A stretch of 64,000 bases of DNA from Algiphilus aromaticivorans DG1253. GTDB lineage: Bacteria > Pseudomonadota > Gammaproteobacteria > Nevskiales > Nevskiaceae. The stretch spans positions 248,001-312,000 of the forward strand of contig NZ_JPOG01000001.1 in assembly GCF_000733765.1 (NCBI RefSeq), given 5' to 3'. Below the pieces are notes generated by a model. That model ran no database searches. It saw only the letters and a list, made by a program, of their open reading frames with translations, and was not told the DNA's origin. How positions within the stretch are numbered: the first letter of the stretch is position 1; the number at the start of each line of letters is the position of its first letter. Shown here one piece after another: positions 49,940 to 61,403 of this stretch. The translations under genes were made by a program, and so were the position numbers.

Positions 49940-50833
49940 TCAGCCGGTCTCGCCCAGGTCAGCGAGCAGCGCGGTCATGCGCGCGACCGTCGGGCTGGGG
50001 TCGTCGCGGCGGTGGATCAGCACCATCGCCGCGCGCGGCGCCTCGCCGGCGATGGGGCGGTAGGTCACGCCCTCCGAATGCACCTGCTGCATGGAAGCGG
50101 GTACCAGCGACACCCCCAGCCCGGCGGCGACGAGGTTGACGATGGACGTCACCTGCGAGGTTTCCTGGCTGATGCGCGGGGAAAAGCCCGCGCGGCGACA
50201 GCTGGCGATGATCTCGTCGTAGAGGCCGGCGCCCACCGTGCGCGGAAAGAGCACGAAGCGCTCGCCGGCCAGCGCCCACAGCGACAGGCTCTCGAAGCGC
50301 GCCAGCGGGTGGCCGTTGGGCAGTGCCACCAGCACATCCTCGTCGAAGAGCGCGACGGCGGCGATGTCGGCGGCGTGCCCCAGCGGCGGTCGGACGAAGG
50401 CGATGTCGCACTGCTCGCTGCGCACATCCTCGACCAGCGCCGGCGTGCTGTTCTCATCCAGCGACAGGCGCACCTCCGGGTAACGATGGCCGAACTCGCG
50501 GATGGCGCGCGGTACGAAGGGGTGGAAGGGCGCGGAGTTGATCATGCCGATGCGCAGTCGTCCGACATCGCCGGCTGCGACGCGCTGGGCGCGCTCGACC
50601 GCGCGCTCGGCCGCGCTGACGATGTGACGCGCGTCCTCGGCAAAGGCGCGACCGGCTTCGGTCAGCTGGACGCCGCGCGAATGGCGCAGGAAGAGCGGTG
50701 TGCCCAGCTCGGTCTCCAGCGCCCGGATCTGCTGTGACAGCGGCGGCTGGCCGATGCCCAGCCGCGCCGCCGCGCGCGTGAAATGCTGCGCCTCGGCAAC
50801 GGCCAAGAAATAGCGCAGGTGGCGCAGCTCCAT
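49940..50833 (-). CDS. LysR-family transcriptional regulator
   Basis: 297-aa regulator with the N-terminal winged HTH (MELRHLRYFLAVAEAQHFTRAAARLGIGQPPLSQQIRALETELGTPLFLRHSRGVQLT) and a type 2 periplasmic-binding-like effector domain. This N-terminus resembles the BenM/CatM branch. Start ATG 50833 is the family start, without a clear Shine-Dalgarno. It diverges from aceE; the 94-nt gap contains CAAT-N5-ATTG at 50843-50855, a possible LysR box. Regulation of aceEF is possible but unproven. Confidence 0.92.
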   Translation of the reverse strand: MELRHLRYFLAVAEAQHFTRAAARLGIGQPPLSQQIRALETELGTPLFLRHSRGVQLTEAGRAFAEDARHIVSAAERAVERAQRVAAGDVGRLRIGMINSAPFHPFVPRAIREFGHRYPEVRLSLDENSTPALVEDVRSEQCDIAFVRPPLGHAADIAAVALFDEDVLVALPNGHPLARFESLSLWALAGERFVLFPRTVGAGLYDEIIASCRRAGFSPRISQETSQVTSIVNLVAAGLGVSLVPASMQQVHSEGVTYRPIAGEAPRAAMVLIHRRDDPSPTVARMTALLADLGETG

Positions 50834-50842
50834 ATTTATAAC

Positions 50843-50855
50843 CAATCAATTATTG
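50843..50855. promoter_or_regulatory. Small dyad CAAT-N5-ATTG between LysR and aceE
   Basis: Short inverted repeat in the AT-rich divergent region upstream of aceE, next to the LysR start. LysR-type proteins bind such interrupted dyads. Weak evidence on its own. Confidence 0.35.
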
Positions 50856-50927
50856 CAGTTTCATATATTGGACATATCGGATTGCTGCCGTCTACAGTCA
50901 TCGCATCAGCAGCGCGAGGAGACAGCG

Positions 50928-53593
<2,666 letters not shown>

Positions 53594-53594
<1 letters not shown>

Positions 53595-55270
53595 TGGCCA
53601 GCGCAAAGCCCGTCAAGATTCCGGATATCGGCGGCTTCAGTGATGTGCCGGTCATCGAGGTGCTGGTCAGCCCCGGTGACACGGTGGAGGCCGAGCAGCC
53701 GCTTATCGTTCTGGAGTCCGACAAGTCGACGATGGAGATCCCGGCGCCGGAGGCCGGCACCATCGAGTCCGTGGCGCTGAAGGTGGACGACAAGGTTTCC
53801 GAGGGCGACACCATCTGCCAGATCGTGCCGGCTGAAGCCGCGTCCCCCGCGCCTGCGCCGGAGCCCGAAGCGGCGCCCGCTGCCGAGCCCGAGCCCGAGC
53901 CGTCGCCCGAGGCGGCCGCGCAGCCGGAGCCGGAGCCGGAGCCGGCGCCGGCCGCCGAGGCCAGCGTGGAAACCGTGCGCGTCCCCGACATCGGCGACTT
54001 CACGGACGTCCCGGTCATCGAGGTGCTGGTCAGCGCTGGCGATAGCGTCGAGGCCGATCAGCCGCTGATCGTGCTGGAGTCCGAGAAATCGACGATGGAA
54101 GTGCCGTCGCCGAAGGCCGGCACGGTCGAAAGTGTCAGCGTCAAGGTCGACGACAAGCTCAAGGAAGGCGACGCCATCTGCGAGCTGCGCGTGGCCGGCA
54201 AGGCTGAGGCCGCGCCCGCTCCGCAAGCTGCTGCGCCCGAGCCTGCGCCCGCGGCGAAGAAAGAAGCCTCGCCGGCTCCCAAGAGTGAGGACAAGGCGGA
54301 TTCCCAGGCGGAAGAGGAAGAATCCGCCGCGCAGGGTCCGCGCATGCGCCCGGAAGGCGACGGCCAGCTCATTCCGCACGCCAGCCCCGCCGTGCGCCGC
54401 TTCGCGCGCGAGCTGGGTGTCGATCTCGCGCAGGTCAGCGGCAGCGGTGCCAAGGGCCGCATCCTGCGCGAGGACGTCCAGCAGCATGTGAAGTCGGCCA
54501 TGAAGGCCGCGCCGCAGGCTGCGGCCGCAACGGCCGGTGGCGGCGGCGGTCTGCCGCAGCAGCCGGAGGTCGACTTCAGCCGTTTCGGGCCGGTGGAGGC
54601 GGTGGATCTTGCCCGCATCCGCCGCATCTCGGCGCAGAACCTGCACCGCAACTGGCTGCTGGTGCCGCACGTCACGCAGACCGACAGCGCCGACATCACC
54701 GATCTGGAAGCCTTCCGCAAGGCCGAGTCGATGCCCGAGCAGAAGCTGACGCTGCTGCCCTTCCTGATCAAGGCCGTGGCGCAGTGCCTGCGCGACTTCC
54801 CGGACTTCAACGCCTCGCTGTCCGCCGACGGCCAGCAGCTGATCCGCAAGCAGTACTGCCATATCGGCTTCGCGGCCGATACGCCGAACGGTCTGCTCGT
54901 GCCGGTGATCCGCGACGTCTGGAGCAAGTCGGTCACTGAGCTGGCCGCCGAGAGCGGCGCGCTGGCGGCGAAGGCGCGCGACGGCAAGCTCAAGCCTGAC
55001 GAAATGCAGGGCGGCTGCTTCTCGATCTCCAGCCTGGGCGGCATCGGCGGCAGCCATTTCTCGCCCATCGTCAACGCCCCCGAGGTCGCGATCCTCGGCG
55101 TGTCCAAGGCGTCGATGCAGCCAGTCTGGGATGGCGAAGCCTTCCAGCCGCGCCTGATGTGCCCGCTGTCGTTGTCCTACGACCACCGCGTGATTGATGG
55201 TGCGGCCGCGGCGCGCTTCATCGTGCAGCTGAAGACACTGCTGGAGGACCTGCGTCGGCTGCTGCTCTGA
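53594..55270 (+). CDS. aceF: Pyruvate dehydrogenase E2, dihydrolipoyl acetyltransferase
   Basis: 558-aa E2 with two lipoyl domains joined by Ala/Pro/Glu-rich linkers: lipoyl Lys at about 44 (ESDKSTMEIP) and about 165 (ESEKSTMEVP). An E3/E1-binding domain follows (HASPAVRRFARELGVDLAQVSGSGAKGRI), then the catalytic core with the H-x3-D active site HRVIDG (His at about 531). It forms the complex core and passes acetyl to CoA. It is coupled to aceE. No lpd (E3) gene follows; instead a toxin-antitoxin pair lies on the other strand, so E3 must come from elsewhere. Confidence 0.97.
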
Positions 55271-55696
55271 TCAGCGCTCAAGGAAGGGGTTGACGATGCG
55301 CAGTTGCTCGATCTGCTGGCCGTGCTGCATGTCTTCCGAGAGCAGGTGTTGGCAGCCCGCCTCGAGGGCTGCCGCGATGATCAGGCTGTCGTAGAAGCCG
55401 TAGCCGTAGCGGGTCTGAATCTCCAGCGCGCGACGGTACAGCGCGTGACTCGGCATCACCCGGCACAAGGGCTGCAGGACCGAGTCCAGGAAGCGCCGCG
55501 CCTGGTCCAGATCGGCCGGGACGGGGATTTTCCGCGTGATGACCGCCAGGCTTTCCTGGACCACCTGATAACTGATCAGGGCGGAGCCGCTGCGGAGCGC
55601 GAATTCGATCAGCTCGGCCGCGCGTCGCGACTTGTCGGGCGCGCGCTCGTCGAAGAGATAGACGAGGAGGTTGGAGTCGATGAAATCAACGCTCAT
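55271..55696 (-). CDS. PIN-domain toxin, VapC-like
   Basis: 141-aa PIN ribonuclease-like toxin. Acidic active-site residues are recognisable: D in FIDSNLLVYLFDE, E in VVQESLAVITRKI, D in YGYGFYDSLIIAAALEAGCQHLLSEDMQHG. Such toxins cut specific RNAs. The start ATG 55696 overlaps the antitoxin stop by 11 nt, giving coupled translation. It is convergent with aceF, with its stop next to the aceF stop. Confidence 0.9.
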   Translation of the reverse strand: MSVDFIDSNLLVYLFDERAPDKSRRAAELIEFALRSGSALISYQVVQESLAVITRKIPVPADLDQARRFLDSVLQPLCRVMPSHALYRRALEIQTRYGYGFYDSLIIAAALEAGCQHLLSEDMQHGQQIEQLRIVNPFLER

Positions 55697-55910
55697 TCAT
55701 TTCTTCGCGCGTGAACTTGCGCCCACCCGTGCGCAGTTTGCCGCGCAGTTCCTCGACGACCGCCATGGCCTGGTCGGCTTGCTGCTGCCGGCGTGTGTAA
55801 TCCTCAAGCCAGCGCCGGAACTCCTCGTTCAGAGTGGTGTTGCGCGCCCTCGCCTGGGCGCGGGCGGTCTCGATGAGGTGCTCATCGGCGCTGAAGGTGA
55901 TGTTGCGCAT
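55686..55910 (-). CDS. Antitoxin partner of the PIN-domain toxin
   Basis: 74-aa small protein MRNITFSADEHLIETARAQARARNTTLNE...., with a ribbon-helix-helix-like N-terminus and a basic/acidic C-terminal tail ending in REEMNER. Its size and position, immediately upstream and overlapping the PIN toxin, fit an antitoxin of the RHH class. ATG 55910 is taken as the start; a 12-codon upstream extension overlaps the operator dyads. It probably binds the dyads at 55928-55957 for autorepression. Confidence 0.82.
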   Translation of the reverse strand: MRNITFSADEHLIETARAQARARNTTLNEEFRRWLEDYTRRQQQADQAMAVVEELRGKLRTGGRKFTREEMNER

Positions 55911-55927
55911 GGCTGTAGCCCCGTAGC

Positions 55928-55957
55928 TCGTGTAGGCAGTGTACACGACACTCGTGT
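55928..55957. promoter_or_regulatory. Three TCGTGT(A) half-sites, toxin-antitoxin operator
   Basis: TCGTGTA (55928-55934), TACACGA (55942-55948) and TCGTGT (55952-55957) alternate in orientation, so the first two make a perfect 7-bp dyad with a 7-nt spacer and the last two a 6-bp dyad with a 3-nt spacer. They are directly upstream of the antitoxin start, where RHH antitoxins bind several tandem dyads cooperatively. Confidence 0.7.
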
Positions 55958-55976
55958 GATTCCTTGGTTCCAGGAA

Positions 55977-56882
55977 TCAGGTTTCTTCGAGTTGCGCGAA
56001 GGCCTCGGCCAGATGGTCGAGCAGCGCGCGCACGGCCGGTAATTGACCGCGCTTGGAGGGGTAGACGGCATGGATCAGGTGCGGCTTCGGGCCCCAGCCG
56101 TGCACGGGACGCAGCAGCGCGCCGCTGCGCACTTCGTCCAGGACGATGATGGTTGGTAGCTGCACGACGCCGATGCCGGCCACCGCGGCCGTGCGCAGCG
56201 CCACCATGTCGTCGGTGACCAGCCGCGGCTGATGCCGGATGCGTGCCTGCTCTCCTTCCGGCCCGTAGAGATCCCAGCGATGATCCGGCCGGGGCGGACC
56301 GAGATCGAGGCTGGGTAGCTCGCCTAGCTGCGCGGGGTGGGATACCGGCCCGCAGCGCGCGAGCAGCTCCGGGCTGGCCACCAGGCACTGGCTGCGCTGG
56401 GCGAGCACCTTGAGGAAGAGATCGCTGTCGTCGAGTGGCGGGTAGCGGACACGGATAGCGAGGTCGAAACCTTCGGCGATGACATCGACACGACGATTGG
56501 TCGCCTCCAGATGCAGCGTCACTTTCGGGCAGGTGGCCTGGAAGTCCGCCAGCATCGTGCCAACTTGAGCGTGCAGCAACGCGATGGGGCAGCTGATGCG
56601 CACCACGCCGCGGGGCTCGGTACGCGTCAGCGCGATGGCTTCCTGCGCCGCTTCGGCCTCCACCAGCATCGCCTTGCAGTGCGCGTAGTACGTCTGCCCC
56701 AACTCCGTGACCGAGAAGTGTCGCGTTGAGCGCTGAATCAGGCGCACGCCCAGACGCTCTTCCAGCGCCGCGACGCGACGGCTGAGCTTGGACTTCGGCA
56801 GCCCGAGCGCTCGGCCGGCCGACGCGAAGCCGCCGTGCTCGACGACGCGGGCGAAGTAGTAGAGGTCGTTCAGGTTTTCCAC
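55977..56882 (-). CDS. LysR-family transcriptional regulator, divergent from the pirin operon
   Basis: 301-aa LysR protein. HTH: LNDLYYFARVVEHGGFASAGRALGLPKSKLSRRVAALEERLGVRLIQRSTRHFSVTELG, then an effector-binding domain. Its N-terminus resembles the DsdC/YhjC-type group that often regulates pirin-type or quinone-related genes. Start GTG 56882 is preferred because GGAACA lies before it and the family N-terminus (M/VENLNDL) begins there; the open frame upstream to 57332 is not LysR-like. It diverges from pirin 1. Confidence 0.9.
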   Translation of the reverse strand: MENLNDLYYFARVVEHGGFASAGRALGLPKSKLSRRVAALEERLGVRLIQRSTRHFSVTELGQTYYAHCKAMLVEAEAAQEAIALTRTEPRGVVRISCPIALLHAQVGTMLADFQATCPKVTLHLEATNRRVDVIAEGFDLAIRVRYPPLDDSDLFLKVLAQRSQCLVASPELLARCGPVSHPAQLGELPSLDLGPPRPDHRWDLYGPEGEQARIRHQPRLVTDDMVALRTAAVAGIGVVQLPTIIVLDEVRSGALLRPVHGWGPKPHLIHAVYPSKRGQLPAVRALLDHLAEAFAQLEET

Positions 56883-56958
56883 GGCGATATTGTTCCAAAA
56901 ATAAGACGCACTATCTGAATATTGCCGTCTACCGGGGGGATTGTCGCGCCTATATCTT

Positions 56959-57002
56959 CTTTCTCCGAAACAACGGTCGCAATGCGGCCTTAGCGGAGAA
57001 AG
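56959..57002 (+). promoter_or_regulatory. Inverted repeat overlapping the pirin 1 ribosome site
   Basis: CTTTCTCCG (56959-56967) and CGGAGAAAG (56994-57002) form a perfect 9-bp inverted repeat with a 26-nt loop. The right arm includes the GGAGAAAGG Shine-Dalgarno of pirin 1 (ATG 57006). In RNA this could hide the ribosome site; as DNA it could be the LysR operator. Confidence 0.55.
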
Positions 57003-57005
57003 GAT

Positions 57006-57881
57006 ATGAAAGCGATTCTCGGCGTTTACAGCACCCCTGAAAGGCACTGGGTCGGCGACGGTTTTCCGGTGCGCACCCTTTTCGCGCCGGATACCCACGG
57101 CCAGCAGCTCAGCCCCTTCCTGATGCTCGATCACGCCGGGCCGCGCGACTTCGTGCCGGGCATCCGACCACGCGGCGTCGGGGAGCATCCGCATCGCGGC
57201 TTCGAAACGGTGACCATCGTCTACGAAGGCGAGGTCTCGCATCGCGACTCCACGGGCGCGGGCGGCGACATCGGCCCCGGCGATGTGCAGTGGATGACCG
57301 CCGGCGCCGGCATTCTGCACGAGGAGTTCCACTCGCAGGCCTTCACGCGTCGCGGCGGCAGGCTGGAAATGGCGCAGCTATGGGTCAACCTGCCCGCGAA
57401 GGACAAGATGACCGTGCCGGGCTACCAGACGCTGCTTGCGGCCGATATTCCCGAGGTCGCGTTGCCGGATGCGGCTGGCCATCTGCGGGTCATCGCTGGC
57501 GTTTATGAGGGCAATGCCGGCCCGGCGCGTACCTTCAGCCCGATGGATGTCTGGGATCTGCGTCTGCAGCCCGGCGGACTGACGCGGCTGCCGGTGGCCG
57601 ATGGCCGCACGCTGGCGGTGGTCGTGCTGCACGGCACCGTCGAGATCAACGGCGTGGAGCTTGCGCGCGAGGGTCAGCTCGTTGTGCTGGCGCGCGACGG
57701 TGCCGATGTCCAGATTGAAGCCAACGACGTGGCCACCCTGCTGCTGCTATCCGGGGAGCCCCTCGACGAGCCGATCGCCGCCTACGGGCCCTTCGTCATG
57801 AACAGCGACGACGAGATCCGTCAAGCGATCACCGACTTCCGCAGCGGCGACTTCGGGCGTATTGCGCCTTCGCCGGCCTGA
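57006..57881 (+). CDS. Pirin-family protein 1
   Basis: 291-aa bicupin. The N-terminal cupin carries the metal ligands in EHPHRGFETVTIVYEGEVSHRDSTG and WMTAGAGILHEE. Pirins bind Fe; bacterial homologues such as YhhW have quercetinase activity, others interact with pyruvate dehydrogenase E1 or act as redox sensors. It is the first gene of a four-gene plus-strand unit (second pirin, OsmC, quinone reductase), with a LysR divergent on the left. The ribosome site lies in an inverted repeat. Confidence 0.93.
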   Translation: MKAILGVYSTPERHWVGDGFPVRTLFAPDTHGQQLSPFLMLDHAGPRDFVPGIRPRGVGEHPHRGFETVTIVYEGEVSHRDSTGAGGDIGPGDVQWMTAGAGILHEEFHSQAFTRRGGRLEMAQLWVNLPAKDKMTVPGYQTLLAADIPEVALPDAAGHLRVIAGVYEGNAGPARTFSPMDVWDLRLQPGGLTRLPVADGRTLAVVVLHGTVEINGVELAREGQLVVLARDGADVQIEANDVATLLLLSGEPLDEPIAAYGPFVMNSDDEIRQAITDFRSGDFGRIAPSPA

Positions 57882-57904
57882 TGATCGTCAGCATGATGGT
57901 GGTA

Positions 57905-57927
57905 CCGGCGGGCTCGGGGCCCGCCGG
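57905..57927 (+). other. Hairpin between the two pirin genes
   Basis: Perfect 9-bp stem CCGGCGGGC/GCCCGCCGG (57905-57913 with 57919-57927) with loop TCGGG, 24 nt after pirin 1. There is no T-run. It could lower readthrough into pirin 2 or stabilise the pirin 1 message. Confidence 0.5.
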
Positions 57928-58020
57928 ACGTCGATGGCCCGCCGTGCGTGCGACCGGCATGATGCGGAGCATTCGCCGCAGTCGTGATCTTCGTTTCGCC
58001 ACGCAATAGGAGAAGAAATC

Positions 58021-58980
58021 ATGAGCAGTGTGATGGAGCAGGACCAGCTGTCCGTCTCGACGGATTGCCCGGAGTGTCCTGGTCGCCCGGTGGCCGAGCG
58101 TATCGCCTCGCGGGAGAGCCAGCTCGGCGAGGGGCTGCTGATTCGCCGTGCGCTGCCTTCGAAGCAGCGGCGAATGGTGGGCGCCTGGTGTTTTCTCGAC
58201 CACGCCGGGCCGATGGAATACGGCCCTGGCGAAGGCATCGCGGTGGGCCCGCACCCGCACATCGGGCTGCAGACCTTTAGCTGGATGATGGAGGGCGAAA
58301 TTCTGCATCGCGACAGCCTGGGCGTAGAACAGATCATTCGCCCCGGGCAGGTGAATCTGATGACCGCCGGTCGCGGCATCGTGCACAGCGAGGACGCGGT
58401 CAGCGATGCGCCGGGCCGCATCCATCTCGCCCAGCTCTGGATTGCTCTGCCCGATGCCGAGCGTCATTGCGAGCCGGCTTTCGAGCATTATCCAGAGCTT
58501 CCCGTCGTTGATTCCAACGGATTCCGAACGACGGTGCTGGCCGGTTCGGCACTGGGCCGGACCTCCCCGGCCAGGGTCTACACGCCATTAATTGGTCTCG
58601 ATCTGGAAAGCGCCGGTGCGACGCGCACGGCGCTGCCGCTGGAGCCCGCCTTCGAGCACGCCGCGCTCGTGCTGCGCGGGGCTGCAACAGTCGCAGGCGA
58701 GACGCTGGAGCCAGGATCGCTACTTTATCTCGGCACGGGCCGCCAGACGCTGGATGTTTCCTGCGACGAGGCCGCGCAGATTCTCATTGTCGGCGGCGTA
58801 CCTTTCGAGGAGGAAATCCTCCTTTGGTGGAACTTCGTCGCGCGCGAGCCCGCGGAGATCGAGGAAGCCGTCGCCGACTGGAACGCGGGCCGGCGCTTTG
58901 CCCGCGATGTGGGGAGCCCCTCGAAGCCGCTGCGTGCTCCAGATCCGGCCGGCATCCGACTGAAGGCAGGCAGATCATGA
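58021..58980 (+). CDS. Pirin-family protein 2
   Basis: 319-aa pirin paralogue of the upstream gene. The N-terminal cupin shows GPHPHIGLQTFSWMMEGEILHRDSLG and MTAGRGIVHSED with the metal-binding His/His/Glu set, and a characteristic RRALPSKQRRMVGAWCFLDHAGP stretch. ATG 58021 is preceded by AGGAGAAG. Its stop overlaps the OsmC ATG (ATGA, 4 nt). Together with pirin 1, OsmC and the quinone reductase it appears as one operon. Confidence 0.93.
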   Translation: MSSVMEQDQLSVSTDCPECPGRPVAERIASRESQLGEGLLIRRALPSKQRRMVGAWCFLDHAGPMEYGPGEGIAVGPHPHIGLQTFSWMMEGEILHRDSLGVEQIIRPGQVNLMTAGRGIVHSEDAVSDAPGRIHLAQLWIALPDAERHCEPAFEHYPELPVVDSNGFRTTVLAGSALGRTSPARVYTPLIGLDLESAGATRTALPLEPAFEHAALVLRGAATVAGETLEPGSLLYLGTGRQTLDVSCDEAAQILIVGGVPFEEEILLWWNFVAREPAEIEEAVADWNAGRRFARDVGSPSKPLRAPDPAGIRLKAGRS

Positions 58981-59381
58981 AGACCATCGCCTCGCTCACC
59001 ACGCGCAGTAGCGGCGCGCCCTGGCGTGCCGACATGCAAACCGGCGCCCACGCCCTCGTCGCCGACGAGCCCGCGACAGCCGGCGGGCAGGATGCCGGCC
59101 CGTCGCCCTACGGCTACATCCTCGCCGGTCTCGGCGCATGCACGGCCATGACGCTGCGCATGTACGCCCAGCGCAAGGGCTGGGAGCTGGGCGAGGTGGC
59201 GGTCGCGCTGACGTTGCGCAAGGACGATGAAGGCGCCACCCATATCGCCCGAGAGCTGACCTGCAGCGCTCCCCTCGACGAGGAACAATGGCAGCGCCTG
59301 CTCGACATCGCCGGCAAGACGCCCGTGACCCGGACCCTGATGGCGGGCAGCGCCATCACCACGCGGCGCGCGGCCCCGTGA
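58977..59381 (+). CDS. OsmC/Ohr-family protein
   Basis: 134-aa OsmC-fold protein with the two cysteines expected for peroxiredoxin-type activity: LGACTAMTLRMYA and ELTCSAPLD. Such proteins reduce organic hydroperoxides with lipoyl or thiol reductants, though some OsmC-like proteins bind other ligands. Its start (ATGA) is coupled to pirin 2, and its stop (GTGA) is coupled to the next reductase, a very tight operon arrangement. Confidence 0.9.
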   Translation: MKTIASLTTRSSGAPWRADMQTGAHALVADEPATAGGQDAGPSPYGYILAGLGACTAMTLRMYAQRKGWELGEVAVALTLRKDDEGATHIARELTCSAPLDEEQWQRLLDIAGKTPVTRTLMAGSAITTRRAAP

Positions 59382-60343
59382 AGGCGTTGCGCTTTGCGGC
59401 TACCGGTAGCCTTGAGGAACTGCGGTTGGAGAATGCGGCGGAGCCCGAGGTAGGGCCCGGGGAGGCATTGGTGGTCGTGAAGGCGGCGGGACTGCATCCC
59501 AGCGATGTGAAGAATGTACTTGGCCGCTTCCCCGACACGAGCTTGCCGCGTATACCGGGACGCGATGGCGCCGGTGTGGTGCTGCGCGGGCCGAAGGCCT
59601 GGGTCGGTCGAGAAGTCTGGTTCAGTGGCAGCGAGCTGGGTTTCCGCCGCGACGGGAGTCATGCGCAGCGTATTGTGCTTCCGGTGGCAGCGCTCTCGGC
59701 CAAGCCGGAGTTGCTCTCCTTCGAGCAGGCGGCGCGTTGCGGCGTGCCGCTGACCACGGCGCGGGACGCCCTTGAGCGCACCGGGGTGCGGCGAGGTACT
59801 CGGCTGCTCGTGATTGGTGCGGCGGGCGCGGTGGGTCGCGTCGCGCTGCAGCTCGGCCGGGCGCGCGGAGCCCAGGTGCTGGCTGCGGCACGCCGGCCCG
59901 AGCAATTGACGGCTTTGGCGGGCGCCGGTTTCGATACCGTCTCGTTGGTCGAGGGCGCGCCTCCGCTCGCTGATCAGGCGCAGAGACGCTTCGGTGACGG
60001 TGCCGATGTCGTCTTCGACACGACCGGATTCTGCTTGCCGGCGGCCATCGCGGCGCTATCGATCGGCGGCCGCGTCGCGGTCATCGCGGCGCCCGACGGG
60101 GGGCTCGTCGAGGTGCCGGTGCTCGACCTCTATCGGCGCGCCGGCAGCATTGTCGGTGTCAATTCCCTGTTGCACGACAGCGCGGCCTGCGCGCGCATGC
60201 TGGACCGCTTTTCCGCCGCGATCGATGGCGGGCAACTCGTCCTCGACCCGCAGCCCGCGACATGCACCCTCGGGGATGGGGTGGCGGCCTACGCATCGCT
60301 TGCCCACGGCGAAGCGAACGAGCTTGTCCTGCGGATGGCGTAA
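59378..60343 (+). CDS. Zinc-independent quinone-oxidoreductase-like MDR protein
   Basis: 321-aa medium-chain dehydrogenase/reductase without the structural or catalytic zinc ligands (no CxxCxxC cluster). The N-terminal GroES domain (VKALRFAATGSLEELRLENAAEPEVGPGEALVVVKAAGLHPSDVK) and Rossmann segment LLVIGAAGAVGRVALQLGRARGAQVLAAARR place it among quinone oxidoreductases. The start is GTG 59378, overlapping the OsmC stop by 4 nt. It is probably NADPH-dependent, reducing quinones or enones. It is convergent with another MDR gene 28 nt away. Confidence 0.9.
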   Translation: MKALRFAATGSLEELRLENAAEPEVGPGEALVVVKAAGLHPSDVKNVLGRFPDTSLPRIPGRDGAGVVLRGPKAWVGREVWFSGSELGFRRDGSHAQRIVLPVAALSAKPELLSFEQAARCGVPLTTARDALERTGVRRGTRLLVIGAAGAVGRVALQLGRARGAQVLAAARRPEQLTALAGAGFDTVSLVEGAPPLADQAQRRFGDGADVVFDTTGFCLPAAIAALSIGGRVAVIAAPDGGLVEVPVLDLYRRAGSIVGVNSLLHDSAACARMLDRFSAAIDGGQLVLDPQPATCTLGDGVAAYASLAHGEANELVLRMA

Positions 60344-60371
60344 CGGCGCGTACCCGCTGCCGAGGTTAGGA

Positions 60372-61361
60372 TCAGACGGTGACGACCACCTTGCCGAATT
60401 GGGCGTTGGACTCCATGTAGCGGTGGGCCTCGACGATGTCGTCGAGGCTGAAGCGCTTGTCGTCGACGGTCGGCTTGAGATGGCCGCTCTCCAGGCCTTC
60501 GGTGACGAAGCTCTTGCCGCGCGCGAAGCGCTCGGGGTCGGCGATGACCTCGAAGAGGGTATAGCCGCGAAGAACCAGCCCCTTCTGCAGCGCCGGCATC
60601 AGCGGGAAGGGCGTGGGCGCGCCGGCGAGGCCGCCGTAGAGGAAGATCATTCCACCCGGGCCGGTGGCCTTGGCCAGTGATTCGACCTGTGGCCCGGCAA
60701 CCGGGTCGAAGACGACGCGTGCACCTAGCCCGCGGGTGATGCGGTCGACCTCTGCCGCCAGATCCTGGTCACCGGTGACGACGTGCGTGGCGCCGGCGGC
60801 CTTCAGCGCGTCGACCTTCTCGGGCCCGCGCGTCGTGGCGATCGGTATCGCCCCCTGCTGCAGCGCGATCTGGATGGCAGCCAGGCCGACGCTGCTGGAG
60901 GCCGCCGGGATGATGACCGCCTCGTCCTGCCGGATCTGGGCGATGTCGATCAGCGCGCCGAAGGCTGTCAGGTAGGGCATCCAGATCGCCGCCGACTGCA
61001 CGGCATCAAGGCCTTCCGGCCGATGCGTGCAGGCGTAGGCTGGCACGATGGCTTCCTCGCCGTAGACGCTGTAGTCGTTCATGGAAAAGGCCGGGATGAT
61101 GCAGATGGCGTCGCCGGGGGCGTAATCCGTGACGCCTTCCCCGGTGGCTACGACGGTTCCGGAGGCTTCGTAGCCGACGCCCGATGGGAGATTCGGTGCT
61201 TCCAGGTAAGCGCCGTAGCGAAACATGATCTCGGCGCGATTCAGTCCGATGGCCTCGATTCTGGCGCGGAGTTCGCCGGCGCCGGGCTGGCCGATGTCGG
61301 CGTCCTCGATCTTCAGGACTTCGGGGCCACCGGTCTCGTGAAAGCGGACGACCTTGCTCAT
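60372..61361 (-). CDS. Quinone-oxidoreductase-like MDR protein (NemR/NemA operon)
   Basis: 329-aa MDR enzyme with MSKVVRFHETGGPEVLKIEDADIGQPGAGELRARIEAIGLNRAE and the NADPH-binding VIIPAASSSVGLAAIQIALQQGAIPIATTRG, no zinc-site cysteines. Quinone/enone reductase is the likely role. Its ATG lies 42 nt after the old yellow enzyme stop on the same strand, after a GAAGGAGAGA ribosome site, so it is probably the third gene of the NemR-like operon. Confidence 0.92.
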   Translation of the reverse strand: MSKVVRFHETGGPEVLKIEDADIGQPGAGELRARIEAIGLNRAEIMFRYGAYLEAPNLPSGVGYEASGTVVATGEGVTDYAPGDAICIIPAFSMNDYSVYGEEAIVPAYACTHRPEGLDAVQSAAIWMPYLTAFGALIDIAQIRQDEAVIIPAASSSVGLAAIQIALQQGAIPIATTRGPEKVDALKAAGATHVVTGDQDLAAEVDRITRGLGARVVFDPVAGPQVESLAKATGPGGMIFLYGGLAGAPTPFPLMPALQKGLVLRGYTLFEVIADPERFARGKSFVTEGLESGHLKPTVDDKRFSLDDIVEAHRYMESNAQFGKVVVTV

Positions 61362-61403
61362 GGTTTCTCTCCTTCGGTTTCGGCTGGATTCGGTCAGGTT
61401 TGT

